This document shows, piece after piece, positions 27,624 through 37,673 of a stretch of 64,000 nucleotides of DNA. A program made the translations under genes and the position numbers. The number at the start of each line of letters is the position of its first letter. The first letter of the stretch is position 1. The stretch is from NCBI GenBank assembly GCA_030425395.1, contig JAUIAS010000011.1, forward strand, positions 30,456 to 94,455, given 5' to 3'. The notes beneath the pieces were generated by a model that did not search any database, was not told the DNA's origin, and was given only the letters and a program-made list of their open reading frames with translations. The stretch is from Alphaproteobacteria bacterium (GTDB lineage: Bacteria > Pseudomonadota > Alphaproteobacteria > Rhodobacterales > Rhodobacteraceae).

Positions 27624-27910
27624 AGATGCATCAGGAAAACGCCGGGCCAGAAACGACCGTTCAGCATGACCGTGCCTTCTGGATGGTGCGGGGCGTCGCG
27701 CGGGCGCTGGGGCTGAACCTCGCGCAGGAAATGGCCGAAGGCCGGATGTGTCGCGGGCAGTATTGCGCGATGATCGAAAACTGCCTGAACCACGCCTGTC
27801 TTGATCGCTGCGGCGAATGGTTGGGACACACACCGGGACAGGCCAGCGAACCGCCGCCGGGATGCGCGAACGCACAGGCTTTTGCGAAGATCGCTCAGCG
27901 CACCTGCTGA
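27620..27910 (+). CDS. DUF6455 family small Cys-rich protein, copy 3
   Basis: A 96-residue paralogue, the most Cys-rich of the three, with RMCRGQYCAMIENCLNHACLD and RCGEWLG and a C-terminal GCANAQAFAKI that matches the CPNA-type tail of the family. The start at 27620 overlaps copy 2 (ATGA); a second Met lies two codons on. It overlaps the convergent DCC-family gene by 16 bases. Its function is unknown. Confidence 0.75.
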   Translation: MKMHQENAGPETTVQHDRAFWMVRGVARALGLNLAQEMAEGRMCRGQYCAMIENCLNHACLDRCGEWLGHTPGQASEPPPGCANAQAFAKIAQRTC

Positions 27911-28281
27911 CGCCGCAGGTGCCAGCGATACAGGACCGGGGCCGCCACATGATCATAGATCATCGTGGCGAGACCGCGCACACCGGGGAGCCCCACCACC
28001 CAAGCCAACCACCGATAGCGTGGCATCGCCTGCCAGAGCGCCAAGAATGCTGGTATCCCGCTGATCACCTGCCCATCGCGCAGCACATGCAACCGGCGCG
28101 CGGCAGCGTCGGCGCTCACACCCCATTCATCCAGATCGGCACGATTGAGATCATCGAAACGCACCGGAAGACCCTGCGCCGTTACACGGCGGGCATAGTG
28201 ATCAATCTCAAACCGGCAAACGGGGCATTCCGCGTTATACAGAACACGCATGTCCCCGGTATTGGCAGGCTCGTCCTTCAT
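27895..28281 (-). CDS. DCC (DUF393) family thiol-disulfide-like protein
   Basis: A 128-residue protein with the DCC family hallmark: YNAECPVCRFEIDHYARR (C-x2-C near residue 19) and a C-terminal hydrophobic region ending with IYDHVAAPVLYRWHLRR. DUF393 proteins are predicted thioredoxin-like. The start at 28281 (MKDEPANTGDMRV) is close behind the CDGSH gene; an alternative ATG lies 10 codons later at 28251. It probably forms an operon with the upstream CDGSH gene. Confidence 0.85.
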   Translation of the reverse strand: MKDEPANTGDMRVLYNAECPVCRFEIDHYARRVTAQGLPVRFDDLNRADLDEWGVSADAAARRLHVLRDGQVISGIPAFLALWQAMPRYRWLAWVVGLPGVRGLATMIYDHVAAPVLYRWHLRRQQVR

Positions 28282-28286
28282 GAGCG

Positions 28287-28529
28287 TCACAGGGCTCTGT
28301 GACTGCCGTCGCACAGCGGGGATTTGCCGGTGGACTTGCAACCGCAAAAGAACACGGCTCCATCCTTTTCCGCGGTGTATTTCACCGGGGACAGGCCCGT
28401 ATCCTTGTGGCTGCCATCGCAAAACGGCTGACGCGCGGACCTGCCGCAAGAGCACCAGAAATATGATTTTCCTTCGGTCACATCGACCTTGTAGGGGGCT
28501 TTTTGTGCGATGATCGGGGTGTCGGCCAT
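28287..28529 (-). CDS. CDGSH-type iron-sulphur protein
   Basis: An 80-residue protein with two CDGSH-like motifs in tandem, FWCSCGRSARQPFCDGSHKD and FFCGCKSTGKSPLCDGSHR. Each binds a 2Fe-2S cluster through three Cys and one His. It contains almost nothing else, fitting the small bacterial tandem-CDGSH family. These proteins act in redox or cluster transfer. It sits five bases upstream of the DCC gene on the same strand. Confidence 0.92.
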   Translation of the reverse strand: MADTPIIAQKAPYKVDVTEGKSYFWCSCGRSARQPFCDGSHKDTGLSPVKYTAEKDGAVFFCGCKSTGKSPLCDGSHRAL

Positions 28530-28638
28530 GATAGGTATCCTGTTCTGTTCCCAACTCAGATAGCACGCGTTTGCAGCAAGGGAAGTGTTGCGCGGTCATG
28601 CCACTGCGCCCAAAGTGAACTCGGGGAGGGGACAGGCC

Positions 28639-28995
28639 ATGCTTTATTTTCTGCAAAGGCTCAAAATGCGCCTGATCTGGAGCTGGTCGGGGCTTGCCGC
28701 GACGTGGCGGAGCGAACATTCCTTCCGCACATGGGTCTGGGCCAATGCGGTCTCTGCGACGCTGGCACTGTGGTTGCCGCTGACCACAGCAGAGCGGGCC
28801 TTGATCCTGGCGCTGGGGGTGTTGGTTCTGGCGGCGGAGCTGATCAATACCGCCATCGAACACACGGTGGACTATATCTCGACCGAACAGAACGACCTTG
28901 CCGGGCGGGCCAAGGACGCGGGCAGCGCCGGTGTGGCGATCACTGCCATCGCGGCCGGTGTCGCTTGGGTCGTGATCCTGTTGGGTCTTTGGTAG
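28639..28995 (+). CDS. dgkA: Diacylglycerol kinase
   Basis: A 118-residue integral membrane kinase with three helices. The active-site motif is in AAELINTAIEHTVDYIST, where the Glu and Asn residues of DgkA are conserved, followed by AKDAGSAGVA. It phosphorylates diacylglycerol to phosphatidate, recycling lipid from envelope glycan synthesis. The ATG at 28639 follows GGGAGGGG. It converges with rimO, seven bases between stops. Family length is about 120, so it is complete. Confidence 0.92.
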   Translation: MLYFLQRLKMRLIWSWSGLAATWRSEHSFRTWVWANAVSATLALWLPLTTAERALILALGVLVLAAELINTAIEHTVDYISTEQNDLAGRAKDAGSAGVAITAIAAGVAWVVILLGLW

Positions 28996-29002
28996 GGCCG
29001 GA

Positions 29003-30391
29003 TCAGACGATCCGCCCCCAAAGATCGTAGTCGCCTGCTTCCTCGACCTCTACCGTGACCAAATCGCCGGGGCTCAGGTTTTCAAACCCGTCATCAATGA
29101 ACAGGTTTCCGTCGATCTCGGGCGCGTCGGCCTTGGTGCGGCAGGTGGCGGCTTCGTCGTCGACATCGTCCACGATCACCTGCATGACCTGACCGACCTT
29201 GGCCTCAAGCTTGGCTTCGGATATCGCCTGCGCCTTTTCCATAAAGCGGTTCCAGCGGTCCTGCTTGACCTCTTCCGCCACGTGATCGGGCAGGGCGTTG
29301 GACCGCGCGCCATCGACATTTTCGTATTTGAAGCACCCGACCCGATCAAGTTGCGCCTCATCCATCCAGTCCAGCAGATGTTGGAACTCTGCCTCGGTCT
29401 CTCCGGGGTAGCCCACGATAAAGGTGGATCGCAGGGTCAGGTCAGGACAAACGGACCGCCACGCGCGGATTTCGTCCAGCGTCTTGGCGGCTGCGGCAGG
29501 CCGCGCCATCCGGCGCAGAACATCGGGGTGCGCGTGCTGAAACGGGATATCGAGATAGGGCAGAACGCCGTTCTCCGGATCCGCCATCAAGGGGATCAGA
29601 TCGCGCACATGCGGATAGGGATACACGTAATGCAGGCGCACCCATGCGCCCAGCTTGCCCAGTTCCCGCGACAGATCGAGGATATGGCTGCGCACCTCCC
29701 CGTCTTTCCACGGGTTCACATCATATTTGCGGTCAAGCCCATAGGCGCTCGTGTCCTGCGATATCACCAGCAATTCCCGCACGCCGCTTTCGGTCAGCTT
29801 TTCGGCCTCCCGCAGGATCGCATGGGCCGGGCGCGAGGCCAGCTTGCCACGCATGTCGGGAATGATGCAGAACTTGCACGCGTGGTTGCAGCCCTCGGAA
29901 ATCTTGAGATAGGCGAAATGGCGTGGCGTCAGACGAACGCCGCTGGCGGGCAGCAGATCAATGAACGGATCGGGCGAAGGCGGCACGGCGGTGTGCACGG
30001 CGTCCAGCACCTGCTCGTATTGATGCGGTCCGGTCACGGCCAGAACGCGGGGATGCACGCCGGTGATATATTCGGGTTCCGCCCCCAGACATCCGGTGAC
30101 GATCACTCGCCCGTTTTCATTCAGTGCCTCTCCGATGGCCTCAAGGCTCTCGGCTTTGGCGCTGTCCAGAAATCCGCAGGTGTTCACGATCACCGCATCG
30201 GCCCCGGCATAGTCGGGTGAAATGCCATAACCTTCGGCACGCAACCGCGTGAGAATGCGTTCGCTGTCCACCAATGCCTTGGGGCAGCCAAGGCTGACCA
30301 TTCCGATGGTAGGTTGGCCCGAACGGGGCGTGGCGTCGAGCCGCGCCTTGGGCGCGAGGTCGGGGCGGAGATCTGGTGGGTTCGTGCTCAT
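29003..30391 (-). CDS. rimO: Ribosomal protein S12 methylthiotransferase RimO
   Basis: A 462-residue radical-SAM enzyme that methylthiolates the conserved Asp of ribosomal protein S12. The N-terminal UPF0004 domain carries Cys in [22 protein letters not shown] and [10 protein letters not shown] for the auxiliary cluster. The radical-SAM motif is CNHACKFC, then a C-terminal TRAM domain ([10 protein letters not shown]). The start at 30391 (MSTNPPDL) fits; the upstream in-frame extension lies toward the divergent AsmA gene. About 100 bases separate the two divergent starts. Confidence 0.95.
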   Translation of the reverse strand: MSTNPPDLRPDLAPKARLDATPRSGQPTIGMVSLGCPKALVDSERILTRLRAEGYGISPDYAGADAVIVNTCGFLDSAKAESLEAIGEALNENGRVIVTGCLGAEPEYITGVHPRVLAVTGPHQYEQVLDAVHTAVPPSPDPFIDLLPASGVRLTPRHFAYLKISEGCNHACKFCIIPDMRGKLASRPAHAILREAEKLTESGVRELLVISQDTSAYGLDRKYDVNPWKDGEVRSHILDLSRELGKLGAWVRLHYVYPYPHVRDLIPLMADPENGVLPYLDIPFQHAHPDVLRRMARPAAAAKTLDEIRAWRSVCPDLTLRSTFIVGYPGETEAEFQHLLDWMDEAQLDRVGCFKYENVDGARSNALPDHVAEEVKQDRWNRFMEKAQAISEAKLEAKVGQVMQVIVDDVDDEAATCRTKADAPEIDGNLFIDDGFENLSPGDLVTVEVEEAGDYDLWGRIV

Positions 30392-30492
30392 GCCCGCGCC
30401 ATACACCGCTTTGACCCGCGCGCAAAGCCCTGACGGTGCTTGCACCCGCGAGCGGGCATCTGCATCATGATCTGACAGAAGGTGGAGGTCCC

Positions 30493-32460
30493 ATGCGGTT
30501 TATCCTGAGATTGGTCGTCGTGCTTGTGGCACTGGTCGTCATCGCGGTGGGGGCGCTCATGTTCCTGCCCAAAGAACGGATCGCGGCCATCGTTGCCGAT
30601 CAGGTGCGTGCACAGACCGGGCGCGAACTGGTGATCGCCGAAGGCGTATCGCTGGCCTTCTGGCCGGTGCTGGGGGTTGAAACCGGACCTGTGCGTCTGG
30701 CCAATGCCGATTGGGCCGGGCCCGATCCCATGCTTGAGGCGCGCGGCCTGTCCATCGGGGTCGAAGCCGGGGCGCTGATCTCGGGGGATATTCGTATCCG
30801 CCACGTGGTTCTGGACATGCCGATCATCCGTCTGGCCACCCGCAGCGACGGTGTGGTCAACTGGGATCTGGCCCAGCCCGGAGACACAGACACGGCCACC
30901 CCGGACCCTGCCAGTGACGCTGCCGGTTCGGGTGGCTTGCCCGCCGGGGTTACGCTGGAACGGCTGAGCCTGAACGACGGGCGTATCCTGTTTTCCCCCG
31001 AAGACGGCGAACGTCTGGATCTGAAAAACATCAACGTGGATATTTCCCTGCCCGAAGCCGATGGTGCCGCGCGGATTGTCGGCCGCTTGACCCCCTTTAC
31101 CGAAGAGATCGGGATCGAGGCGGAAATCGCCCGCCTCTCGGGAATGCTGGCCGGAGAGGTGGTGCCGATAACCGCCGCGATCGACACCGCCGGGAGCGCC
31201 CTGAACTTTGCTGGCCGGGCCAGCATCACCGGCGATGTTGCCGGGCGTTTGAGCCTGAACGCGCCGGATACAGCGGCGCTTGCCGGGGCCGGGGGGATCA
31301 CGGGGCTGGATCTGCCGCGCGGGCTTGGACGGGCCGCGGCGATCGAGACCGAGGTGACCTATACAAGCGACGGGCGGCTTGCCCTGCGCGATCTGGTTGC
31401 CACGCTGGATGACAATCGGCTGACAGGGGCGGCCGATATCGCGGTGGCGGACCCCATTCAGATCACCGCGCAACTGGCCGCTGGGGCGTTGGATCTGTCC
31501 GCTCTGGCCGGAGGGGGCGGCTCGGCAGAGGCTGGCGCACAGCCCGGCGGCGATGCTGCGGGCGGCGGCTGGCCCACCGATCCGATTGATGCCTCTGCGC
31601 TGGCCCTGATCGAGGGGTCGATCTCCTTTGTGGCCGACAGCATCGACACCGGGTCCATCAAACTGGGCGCGACCGACGCGGTTCTGAGCATCGAGCGATC
31701 CCGCGCGGTTTTGAACCTGCGCCGCGCATCGGTGTTTGACGGCGGGATCACAGGACAGCTCGTGGCCAATAACCGCAGTGGGCTGTCGGTCGGCGGTGCC
31801 CTGAGCGCCACCGGCATCGACATGCAGAAAATGCTGACCGATACCGCCGATGTTGACCGGCTGACCGGGGACGGCGAGGCGGAAATAGAATTTCTTGGGT
31901 CGGGCAATACCGTCGATGCGATCATGAAGTCCCTGTCGGGCAAAGGGTCGCTGAAAATGGAACGCGGCGTGATCCTTGGCATCGACCTCGACAAGCTGAT
32001 GCGCAACGGCGATGCGGGCGGAACCACGGTTTTTGACAATTTGTCAGCCAGCTATACGATGGCCGCAGGGCAATTTCTGAACGAAGATCTCAGGGTGCTC
32101 TTGTCCAATTTCCGGGCCGAAGGGGCGGGTCGCATCGGGCTGGGGCCTCAGGATATCGACTATACCTTTACCCCCATCGCGCTGCGTGCCAACTCGGGCA
32201 AGGGGCTGGCCATTCCGGTGCGCATCGCAGGCCCCTGGAGCGGACCGCGCATCATCCCCGATCTTGAGGCCGCCTTCGATATCGACGTGGACGGCAAGAT
32301 CGAGGAGGTGCGCCAGGAAGCGCGCGAGAAGGTGGAACAGAAGGTTCTGGAAGAACTGAACGTGACCCCGCAAGAAGGCCAGTCTCTTGAGGACGCGGCC
32401 AAGGAAAAGCTGCGCGGTCAGGCCGAACGCGGCCTTCTCAAGCTGCTGGGACAGGAGTAG
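30493..32460 (+). CDS. AsmA family protein
   Basis: A 655-residue protein with an N-terminal hydrophobic anchor ([20 protein letters not shown]) and the AsmA N-terminal domain ([20 protein letters not shown]). A large, beta-rich periplasmic body and an AsmA_2 C-terminal domain ([18 protein letters not shown]) follow. AsmA-like proteins bridge inner and outer membranes in phospholipid transport in E. coli, by family knowledge. The last 45 residues are charged and helical. A hairpin without a U tail (32465-32484) separates it from convergent manB. Confidence 0.9.
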   Translation: MRFILRLVVVLVALVVIAVGALMFLPKERIAAIVADQVRAQTGRELVIAEGVSLAFWPVLGVETGPVRLANADWAGPDPMLEARGLSIGVEAGALISGDIRIRHVVLDMPIIRLATRSDGVVNWDLAQPGDTDTATPDPASDAAGSGGLPAGVTLERLSLNDGRILFSPEDGERLDLKNINVDISLPEADGAARIVGRLTPFTEEIGIEAEIARLSGMLAGEVVPITAAIDTAGSALNFAGRASITGDVAGRLSLNAPDTAALAGAGGITGLDLPRGLGRAAAIETEVTYTSDGRLALRDLVATLDDNRLTGAADIAVADPIQITAQLAAGALDLSALAGGGGSAEAGAQPGGDAAGGGWPTDPIDASALALIEGSISFVADSIDTGSIKLGATDAVLSIERSRAVLNLRRASVFDGGITGQLVANNRSGLSVGGALSATGIDMQKMLTDTADVDRLTGDGEAEIEFLGSGNTVDAIMKSLSGKGSLKMERGVILGIDLDKLMRNGDAGGTTVFDNLSASYTMAAGQFLNEDLRVLLSNFRAEGAGRIGLGPQDIDYTFTPIALRANSGKGLAIPVRIAGPWSGPRIIPDLEAAFDIDVDGKIEEVRQEAREKVEQKVLEELNVTPQEGQSLEDAAKEKLRGQAERGLLKLLGQE

Positions 32461-32464
32461 GGCC

Positions 32465-32484
32465 GGGGCGCATCCCTGCGCCCC
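32465..32484. terminator. Hairpin between AsmA gene and phosphomannomutase
   Basis: A perfect 8-base stem, GGGGCGCA with TGCGCCCC, and a 4-base loop lie between two convergent genes. There is no T run on either side, so efficient intrinsic termination is uncertain. Confidence 0.4.
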
Positions 32485-32492
32485 GCTGCAAC

Positions 32493-33989
32493 TCAGATCG
32501 TCTGGTCGTACGCGCCCACGGACGGTTCGGTGCGGATGACCGCATCCAGATCGGCAAAGATCGCGCGCAGTTCCTCATCGCTTTCTGGGCTCTCGCAGAC
32601 CACCACCAGATTGGGTGTGTTGGACGAGGCCCGAACAAGCCCCCAGCCGCCATTGTCAAGGATGACGCGGGCACCGTTCACCGTCACGATTTCCTTGATC
32701 GGGCGACCGCCCAGCGTGTCTCCGGCATCGGCTCTGGCCACCAGTTTGGCCACGATCCGTTCCAGCGTCGCGTATTTTTCGGTATCGGAGCAATAGGGTG
32801 ACATGGTCGGCGTTGCATAGGTCCGGGGCAGGTCACGGCGCAGGTCGGACATGGATTTATCCGGGTTGCGGTCCATCAGTTTGCAAATCTCGACAGCCAC
32901 CCGCATGCCACAGTCATAGCCGCGCCCGATCGGTTCAGCGAGAAAGTAGTGGCCCGATTTCTCGAACCCGGCCAGCGCGCCGAGTTCCTTGACCCGCCGT
33001 TTCATGTGGCTGTGGCCGGTTTTCCAGTAGTCGGCCTTGATCCCGTTGGCGATCAACGTCGGGTCCGACGCGAACAGGCCGGTGGATTTCACATCCGCAA
33101 CAAAGGTTGCGCCGGGGTAGATACCGCTCAGGTCGCGGGCCATGATCACGCCCACCTTGTCGGCAAAGATTTCTTCGCCCTCGTCGTCCACCACCCCGCA
33201 GCGATCACCGTCGCCATCAAAGCCAAGCGCGAAATCCGCACCGGTTTTGCGCACGGTATCGGCCATGTCGTGCAGCATCTCCATGGCTTCGGGGTTGGGG
33301 TTGTAATGCGGAAAGGTGTAATCCAGCCGATTGTGCGACGCGATGACCTCAACCCCCATCCGGGCGAACAATTCCGGCGCAAACGCCGAGGCCGTGCCGT
33401 TGCCCGTGGCGCAAACCACACGCAGTTTTCGGGTCATGCGGAAATCGCCGACGAGATCATCAAGATAGGCCTCGCGCACGCCGTGCACGAATTCATATCC
33501 ACCCCCGGCTGCCGCCTCGCCTTCGCCGTTCAGGACGATATCGCGCAGCTCGGCCATTTCGTCGGGGCCGTGGGTCAGGGGGCGCTCAAAGCCCATCTTC
33601 ACCCCGGTCCAGCCGTTTGGATTATGGCTCGCCGTGACCATGGCCACGGCCGGCACATCAAGGTGGAACTGTGCAAAATAGGCCATTGGAGACAAACAGG
33701 GGCCGATGTCCTTGACCTGAATACCCGCCTGCATCAGCCCCACGATCAGCGCATTCTTGATCGACAGAGAGTAATCGCGATAGTCGTTGCCGACCGCAAT
33801 CACCGGGTCGATCCCGCGTCGGCGTATCTGGGTGCCCAGCCCCAGACCAAGCGCGGTAATTCCCGGCAGATTGATATCGTCCGGATATTTCCAGCGTGCG
33901 TCGTATTCGCGAAACCCCGTGGGGACGATCATCGGATCGCGCAGGAATTCCCATGTGTTCTGGGTGACCGTTGGGGCGGGTTTCGTCAT
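32493..33989 (-). CDS. Phosphomannomutase/phosphoglucomutase
   Basis: A 498-residue alpha-D-phosphohexomutase. The phosphoserine motif is MVTASHNPNGWTGVK, the Mg-binding loop GFDGDGDRCGVVD, and the sugar-binding and phosphate loops lie further on. It interconverts mannose-6-P/mannose-1-P and/or glucose phosphates for surface-sugar synthesis. It precedes kdsA downstream of capsule-export genes on the same strand, which supports a polysaccharide role. The C-terminal end is close to the convergent AsmA gene. Confidence 0.93.
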   Translation of the reverse strand: MTKPAPTVTQNTWEFLRDPMIVPTGFREYDARWKYPDDINLPGITALGLGLGTQIRRRGIDPVIAVGNDYRDYSLSIKNALIVGLMQAGIQVKDIGPCLSPMAYFAQFHLDVPAVAMVTASHNPNGWTGVKMGFERPLTHGPDEMAELRDIVLNGEGEAAAGGGYEFVHGVREAYLDDLVGDFRMTRKLRVVCATGNGTASAFAPELFARMGVEVIASHNRLDYTFPHYNPNPEAMEMLHDMADTVRKTGADFALGFDGDGDRCGVVDDEGEEIFADKVGVIMARDLSGIYPGATFVADVKSTGLFASDPTLIANGIKADYWKTGHSHMKRRVKELGALAGFEKSGHYFLAEPIGRGYDCGMRVAVEICKLMDRNPDKSMSDLRRDLPRTYATPTMSPYCSDTEKYATLERIVAKLVARADAGDTLGGRPIKEIVTVNGARVILDNGGWGLVRASSNTPNLVVVCESPESDEELRAIFADLDAVIRTEPSVGAYDQTI

Positions 33990-34018
33990 TTCAAACCTTT
34001 AATCTGAAGAACGGGCGA

Positions 34019-34852
34019 TCACATCAGGACCGGATCGGCCTTGGCCAGCCGGTCGAACGCCATCAGGGTTTCGATCAGGCGCGGCATGTTGCGCAGGTAA
34101 ATCATGTTGGGGCCATCGCAGGGGGCGTTGTCGGGATCTTCATGAGTCTCGATGAAAACCGCGGCGACGCCGATGGCCGCGGCGGCCCGTGCCATCACGG
34201 GGGCAAACTCACGCTGGCCACCGCTCGATCCGCCCTGACCGCCGGGTTGTTGCACCGAATGGGTCGCGTCCATCACCACCGGATAGCCCGTCTGCGCCAT
34301 TTGCGGCAGGGACCGCATGTCAGCCACGAGCGTGTTATAACCAAAGGTGGTGCCGCGCTCGGTCAGCATGATGCGGGTATTTCCGGTGCTCTCGATCTTG
34401 GAAATCACGTTTGGCATTTCCCAAGGTGCCAGGAACTGCCCCTTTTTGACGTTGATCACCGCACCAGTTTTGCCCGCGGCGACAAGCATATCGGTCTGAC
34501 GGCACAGGAAAGCGGGGATTTGCAGGACATCCACGGCATCCGCGGCAGGGGCACATTGGGCTTCGTTGTGCACATCCGTCAGGACCGGCACACCGATCGC
34601 CTTGCCGACATCGCTCAGGATCTTCAGACCGGCGTCGATACCGGGGCCGCGATTGGACAGGACCGAAGTGCGGTTGGCCTTGTCGAACGACGCCTTAAAC
34701 ACATATTGCGCGCCGGCCGCGTCACAGGCCTCTTTCAGCGTGCCCGCGATCATTTGCGCGTGGTCCGCGCTTTCGAGCTGGCATGGGCCTGCGATCAGGG
34801 TCAGCGGGCAATCGTTGCCGACCGTCAGCCCGGCGATGTCGATCTGTTTCAT
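34019..34852 (-). CDS. kdsA: 3-deoxy-8-phosphooctulonate synthase (KDO-8-P synthase)
   Basis: A 277-residue (beta/alpha)8 aldolase. IAGPCQLESADHA, FKASFDKANRTS, VLTDVHNEAQCAP and VMDATHSVQQPGGQGG are the diagnostic motifs. It condenses arabinose-5-P with phosphoenolpyruvate to KDO-8-P for lipopolysaccharide or the KDO linker of ABC-dependent capsules. It lies 22 bases downstream of the KpsE-like gene and 30 bases upstream of the mutase, all on one strand, so co-transcription is likely. Confidence 0.96.
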   Translation of the reverse strand: MKQIDIAGLTVGNDCPLTLIAGPCQLESADHAQMIAGTLKEACDAAGAQYVFKASFDKANRTSVLSNRGPGIDAGLKILSDVGKAIGVPVLTDVHNEAQCAPAADAVDVLQIPAFLCRQTDMLVAAGKTGAVINVKKGQFLAPWEMPNVISKIESTGNTRIMLTERGTTFGYNTLVADMRSLPQMAQTGYPVVMDATHSVQQPGGQGGSSGGQREFAPVMARAAAAIGVAAVFIETHEDPDNAPCDGPNMIYLRNMPRLIETLMAFDRLAKADPVLM

Positions 34853-34874
34853 AGGGCTATCGCCTTTCCGCCAG

Positions 34875-36773
34875 TTACTGGCTGATCTGTTCGCGCAAGA
34901 TGGATGCTGTCAGGGAAACCATCAGATAGATGCCCGCAAAGATCAAGAAAGCCAAGAGCGTGTTTTCGAAACTGCGCGGATAGCTGGGTTCCTGGCTGGG
35001 GACCGGTTCAACCGAAATGGTGAGGTATCGCACCTGCCGGTTTGCTTCCAACCGGGTGGTTTCCACCTGCTGGAGCGCCGATTGCAACAGCATGTCCCGC
35101 GTGGCCAGATCCGCCTGCGCCATCTGGATGCGCACGGCAAGCTGGGCCAGCGAATTTTCGCCCTGACTGACGTCCGTCATCTTGGCGTTGAGGTCCGTCA
35201 AGGCGGATTCGAGCCGCCGGATATCGCCCTCCACGCCTTCAACGCGGGCCTGATTGGGGCGCGCGTTGTCCAGAAGCGCGGCCAGTTGCAGCTCCTTTTC
35301 CTGAAGCTGAACCTGAATTTGCGTGATCTGGCTGCGCAGGGACGCGATCACGGCTTCGGGATCAAGCACCGCGCCCTTGACCTGCAGGTCAACAAGGTGC
35401 TGCTGGGCTGAACGACGTTCAATCTGCGCCTGTTCAAAGCTTTCGAGCGCCTCACTCATCTGGTCGGCGCGCTTTTGCTGGGTCAGGTCATTCACCCGCT
35501 CTTCGGCGTATGAGATCAGCTTTTTGGAAAACAGCGTGCTGACTTGGGGATCGGCGGCGACGATTTCCATGCGGATCACGCCTTCGGTCGGGTCATAGCC
35601 GATTTTCACGTTTTTCTTGAACAGCTTGTAGGCTTCCTCGTTCGAGGGGTTGGCCTCCATACGCTGGACCGGATCAATCCATTCCTGCGTGAAATGCGAT
35701 TTGAAGCCTGCATCTTCATCCAGTCGCAGCATGGCGTCCTTGGACTGCAGATAGGACTGCACCGCGATACTGTCCTGATTGGTGGCAAATTGGGTGCCCG
35801 AAAGCAGCCCGCCGATGCCTGCCGTTCCGCCGCCATCGGCCTGCAGGATCAGGAATTCCGATTTTGTGGAATACATCGGGGTGGCGGCAAAGAAGAAATA
35901 CCACCCCGCCACAATGGTGGGCAGCATGACAAAGAATGCCAGCCGCGTCAGCAGCAAGGCCAGTTTGCGGCGGCGGCGCTGGGTCAGCTCGCGCTGGATG
36001 CGTGAAATGGCCTGTTCGCGTTCTTCGGCGGGGCTGACCTCGGTCGAGGGCAGCGTGTTGCGCGGTGCCGGAACGGTTTGCGGCAATTGGTGAAGCGCGT
36101 CGGGCTGATCCTGTTCGGCACCGGGTTCGGTGCCGGTCTGGCCTGCGCCGTTCCTGCGCGGAACCACCAGTTCCAGCATGTTTGACCGCTGAAACGGATC
36201 AATCCCGCGTTTGCGCAGCAACCTTACCGCGTCAAAATCGGAGGTGGCAGAAATTCCGTGCTTTTGCGCGACCCGGCGGGCCATGCGCAATTGGCGACCG
36301 GTCAGGCCCTCTTTCCGGATGGCGTCGATGTCCTCATCGGCGCGGGTTTCTTCGGGGGAATATGTTTCGCCCTGAACCGGCCAGGGGGTGTTGCCGGATT
36401 TCTTGGGCGGGGGCGGATGCCCGTTTCCGGCATCCGGCCGGTTGCCGGTTGGGGGATGCTGGCCCTGAGTGGATTGACCCGGTGCGGATTGGCCCTGCGC
36501 GGATTGACCCGGTGCAGGCCGCCTGCCGGGAGGGGGGGGCGGCGTCTGGCGCGCGCGCGGTGCCTGCGCGCCGCCGTTTGCGGGGGGTATGGCACGGTTT
36601 TGCGGCTGCGTGCCCGGTTGTGGATGCGGCTGCGGTTGGCGGGGGGCCGCTTCGCGCGCGTTTCGGGCGTGCGTCTCTTCGGTGGGGCGGCTGGCCTCTT
36701 GCCTGTCGCTACCCGCCGGGGTGGGGCCCGTCCGCTTGATGCGGAACTTTTTAGCTTTGAGTTTGGTAGTCAT
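34875..36773 (-). CDS. Capsule polysaccharide export protein, KpsE/BexC-like, with Pro/Gln-rich N-terminus
   Basis: A 632-residue inner-membrane protein of the polysaccharide co-polymerase 3 type. Residues 1 to about 215 are cytoplasmic and include a Pro/Gln/Gly low-complexity stretch with pentapeptides APGQS, AQGQS and STQGQ. A transmembrane helix follows (RLAFFVMLPTIVAGWYFFF), then a long periplasmic coiled coil (residues about 410-560) and a C-terminal helix (LLAFLIFAGIYLMVSLTASIL). KpsE/BexC link the ABC exporter to the outer membrane channel. E. coli KpsE is about 380 residues, so this one has an unusual N-terminal extension. It overlaps kpsT by 23 bases. Confidence 0.85.
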   Translation of the reverse strand: MTTKLKAKKFRIKRTGPTPAGSDRQEASRPTEETHARNAREAAPRQPQPHPQPGTQPQNRAIPPANGGAQAPRARQTPPPPPGRRPAPGQSAQGQSAPGQSTQGQHPPTGNRPDAGNGHPPPPKKSGNTPWPVQGETYSPEETRADEDIDAIRKEGLTGRQLRMARRVAQKHGISATSDFDAVRLLRKRGIDPFQRSNMLELVVPRRNGAGQTGTEPGAEQDQPDALHQLPQTVPAPRNTLPSTEVSPAEEREQAISRIQRELTQRRRRKLALLLTRLAFFVMLPTIVAGWYFFFAATPMYSTKSEFLILQADGGGTAGIGGLLSGTQFATNQDSIAVQSYLQSKDAMLRLDEDAGFKSHFTQEWIDPVQRMEANPSNEEAYKLFKKNVKIGYDPTEGVIRMEIVAADPQVSTLFSKKLISYAEERVNDLTQQKRADQMSEALESFEQAQIERRSAQQHLVDLQVKGAVLDPEAVIASLRSQITQIQVQLQEKELQLAALLDNARPNQARVEGVEGDIRRLESALTDLNAKMTDVSQGENSLAQLAVRIQMAQADLATRDMLLQSALQQVETTRLEANRQVRYLTISVEPVPSQEPSYPRSFENTLLAFLIFAGIYLMVSLTASILREQISQ

Positions 36774-37410
36774 AAAGCTGCCGTGCCTCTTCGAGGGAGT
36801 CGAACATATGGAGTTTACCATCCATCAGGACAGCGACGGAACGAACGAATTTTTCAAGCGTGCCAGGGCTATGTGAGACGATGACCAGTGTTGTGGTTTT
36901 GATGCGTTCTTCAAGAATGGCGCCAGCCCGTTGGTTGAATTCCACATCCGTCGAACCGGGCATACCTTCATCGACCAGATACATATCGAAATCCAGCGCC
37001 AGCATCAGCGAAAAGCTGAACCGCGCCCGCATCCCCGACGAATAGGTGCCCAGCGGCTGATCGAAATATTCGCCAAGATCGCACAGCCAGCGGCAGAACG
37101 CCTCGACATAGTCGGGATCAAGACCATAGAGCTTGGCGATGTAGCGGCAGTTTTCCATCGCCGACACGCGCCCCACCACGCCGCCCATGAAGCCCAGCGG
37201 AAACGACACGTTGCAGGTGCGCCGGATCGTGCCTTCGTCGGGTTTTTCAAGCCCGGCCATCATGTTGACAAGCGTTGTCTTGCCGGTTCCGTTCGGGGCC
37301 AGAATGCCAAGCGAATTGCCGAGTTCCACCTTGAAGGAAACCCGATCCAGGATCACCTTGCGGTGACTGCCCGTCCAGAAGGACTTACTGACGTTCTGAA
37401 ATTCCAGCAT
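36751..37410 (-). CDS. Polysaccharide ABC-export ATPase, KpsT-like
   Basis: A 219-residue ABC ATPase. Walker A is LAPNGTGKTTL, the signature YSSGMRARFSF, Walker B FDMYLVDE, and the switch His in VIVSHSPGTLEKF. Its small size and missing Q-loop extensions match KpsT/BexA of capsule exporters. The membrane partner KpsM is not adjacent in this window, although it usually is. It is the first gene of the kpsT-kpsE-kdsA-mutase run and starts next to a 260-base promoter region. Confidence 0.9.
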   Translation of the reverse strand: MLEFQNVSKSFWTGSHRKVILDRVSFKVELGNSLGILAPNGTGKTTLVNMMAGLEKPDEGTIRRTCNVSFPLGFMGGVVGRVSAMENCRYIAKLYGLDPDYVEAFCRWLCDLGEYFDQPLGTYSSGMRARFSFSLMLALDFDMYLVDEGMPGSTDVEFNQRAGAILEERIKTTTLVIVSHSPGTLEKFVRSVAVLMDGKLHMFDSLEEARQLYDYQTQS

Positions 37411-37673
37411 TCTTTTTGTTCAGGCGGTGGTTGCCTGCCTTGCTGACTGTCGTTCTGCTCAATCCTGCCGTGCACAGGTTGCCATATTGTTACCGGCACA
37501 TTTGGGCTGAATTATGTCAGATATGGTTAAGAAATAACAGGGATACAATGCGCGAACCTATATCTAAAGATATCCGGGCGATGTATCGCGACGCGAAACG
37601 CTGTCGATTGACGGGATACCGCGCACCGGTCCGCGGGGGTGGTGCACGGCGGTTGCCGCGCTAGGATTGGTCC
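37411..37673. promoter_or_regulatory. Divergent promoter region, kpsT and UDG-family gene
   Basis: A 263-base spacer with an AT-rich middle (37485-37585) that contains several possible -10 elements on both strands. No unambiguous promoter pair, terminator or coding frame stands out. Confidence 0.35.
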
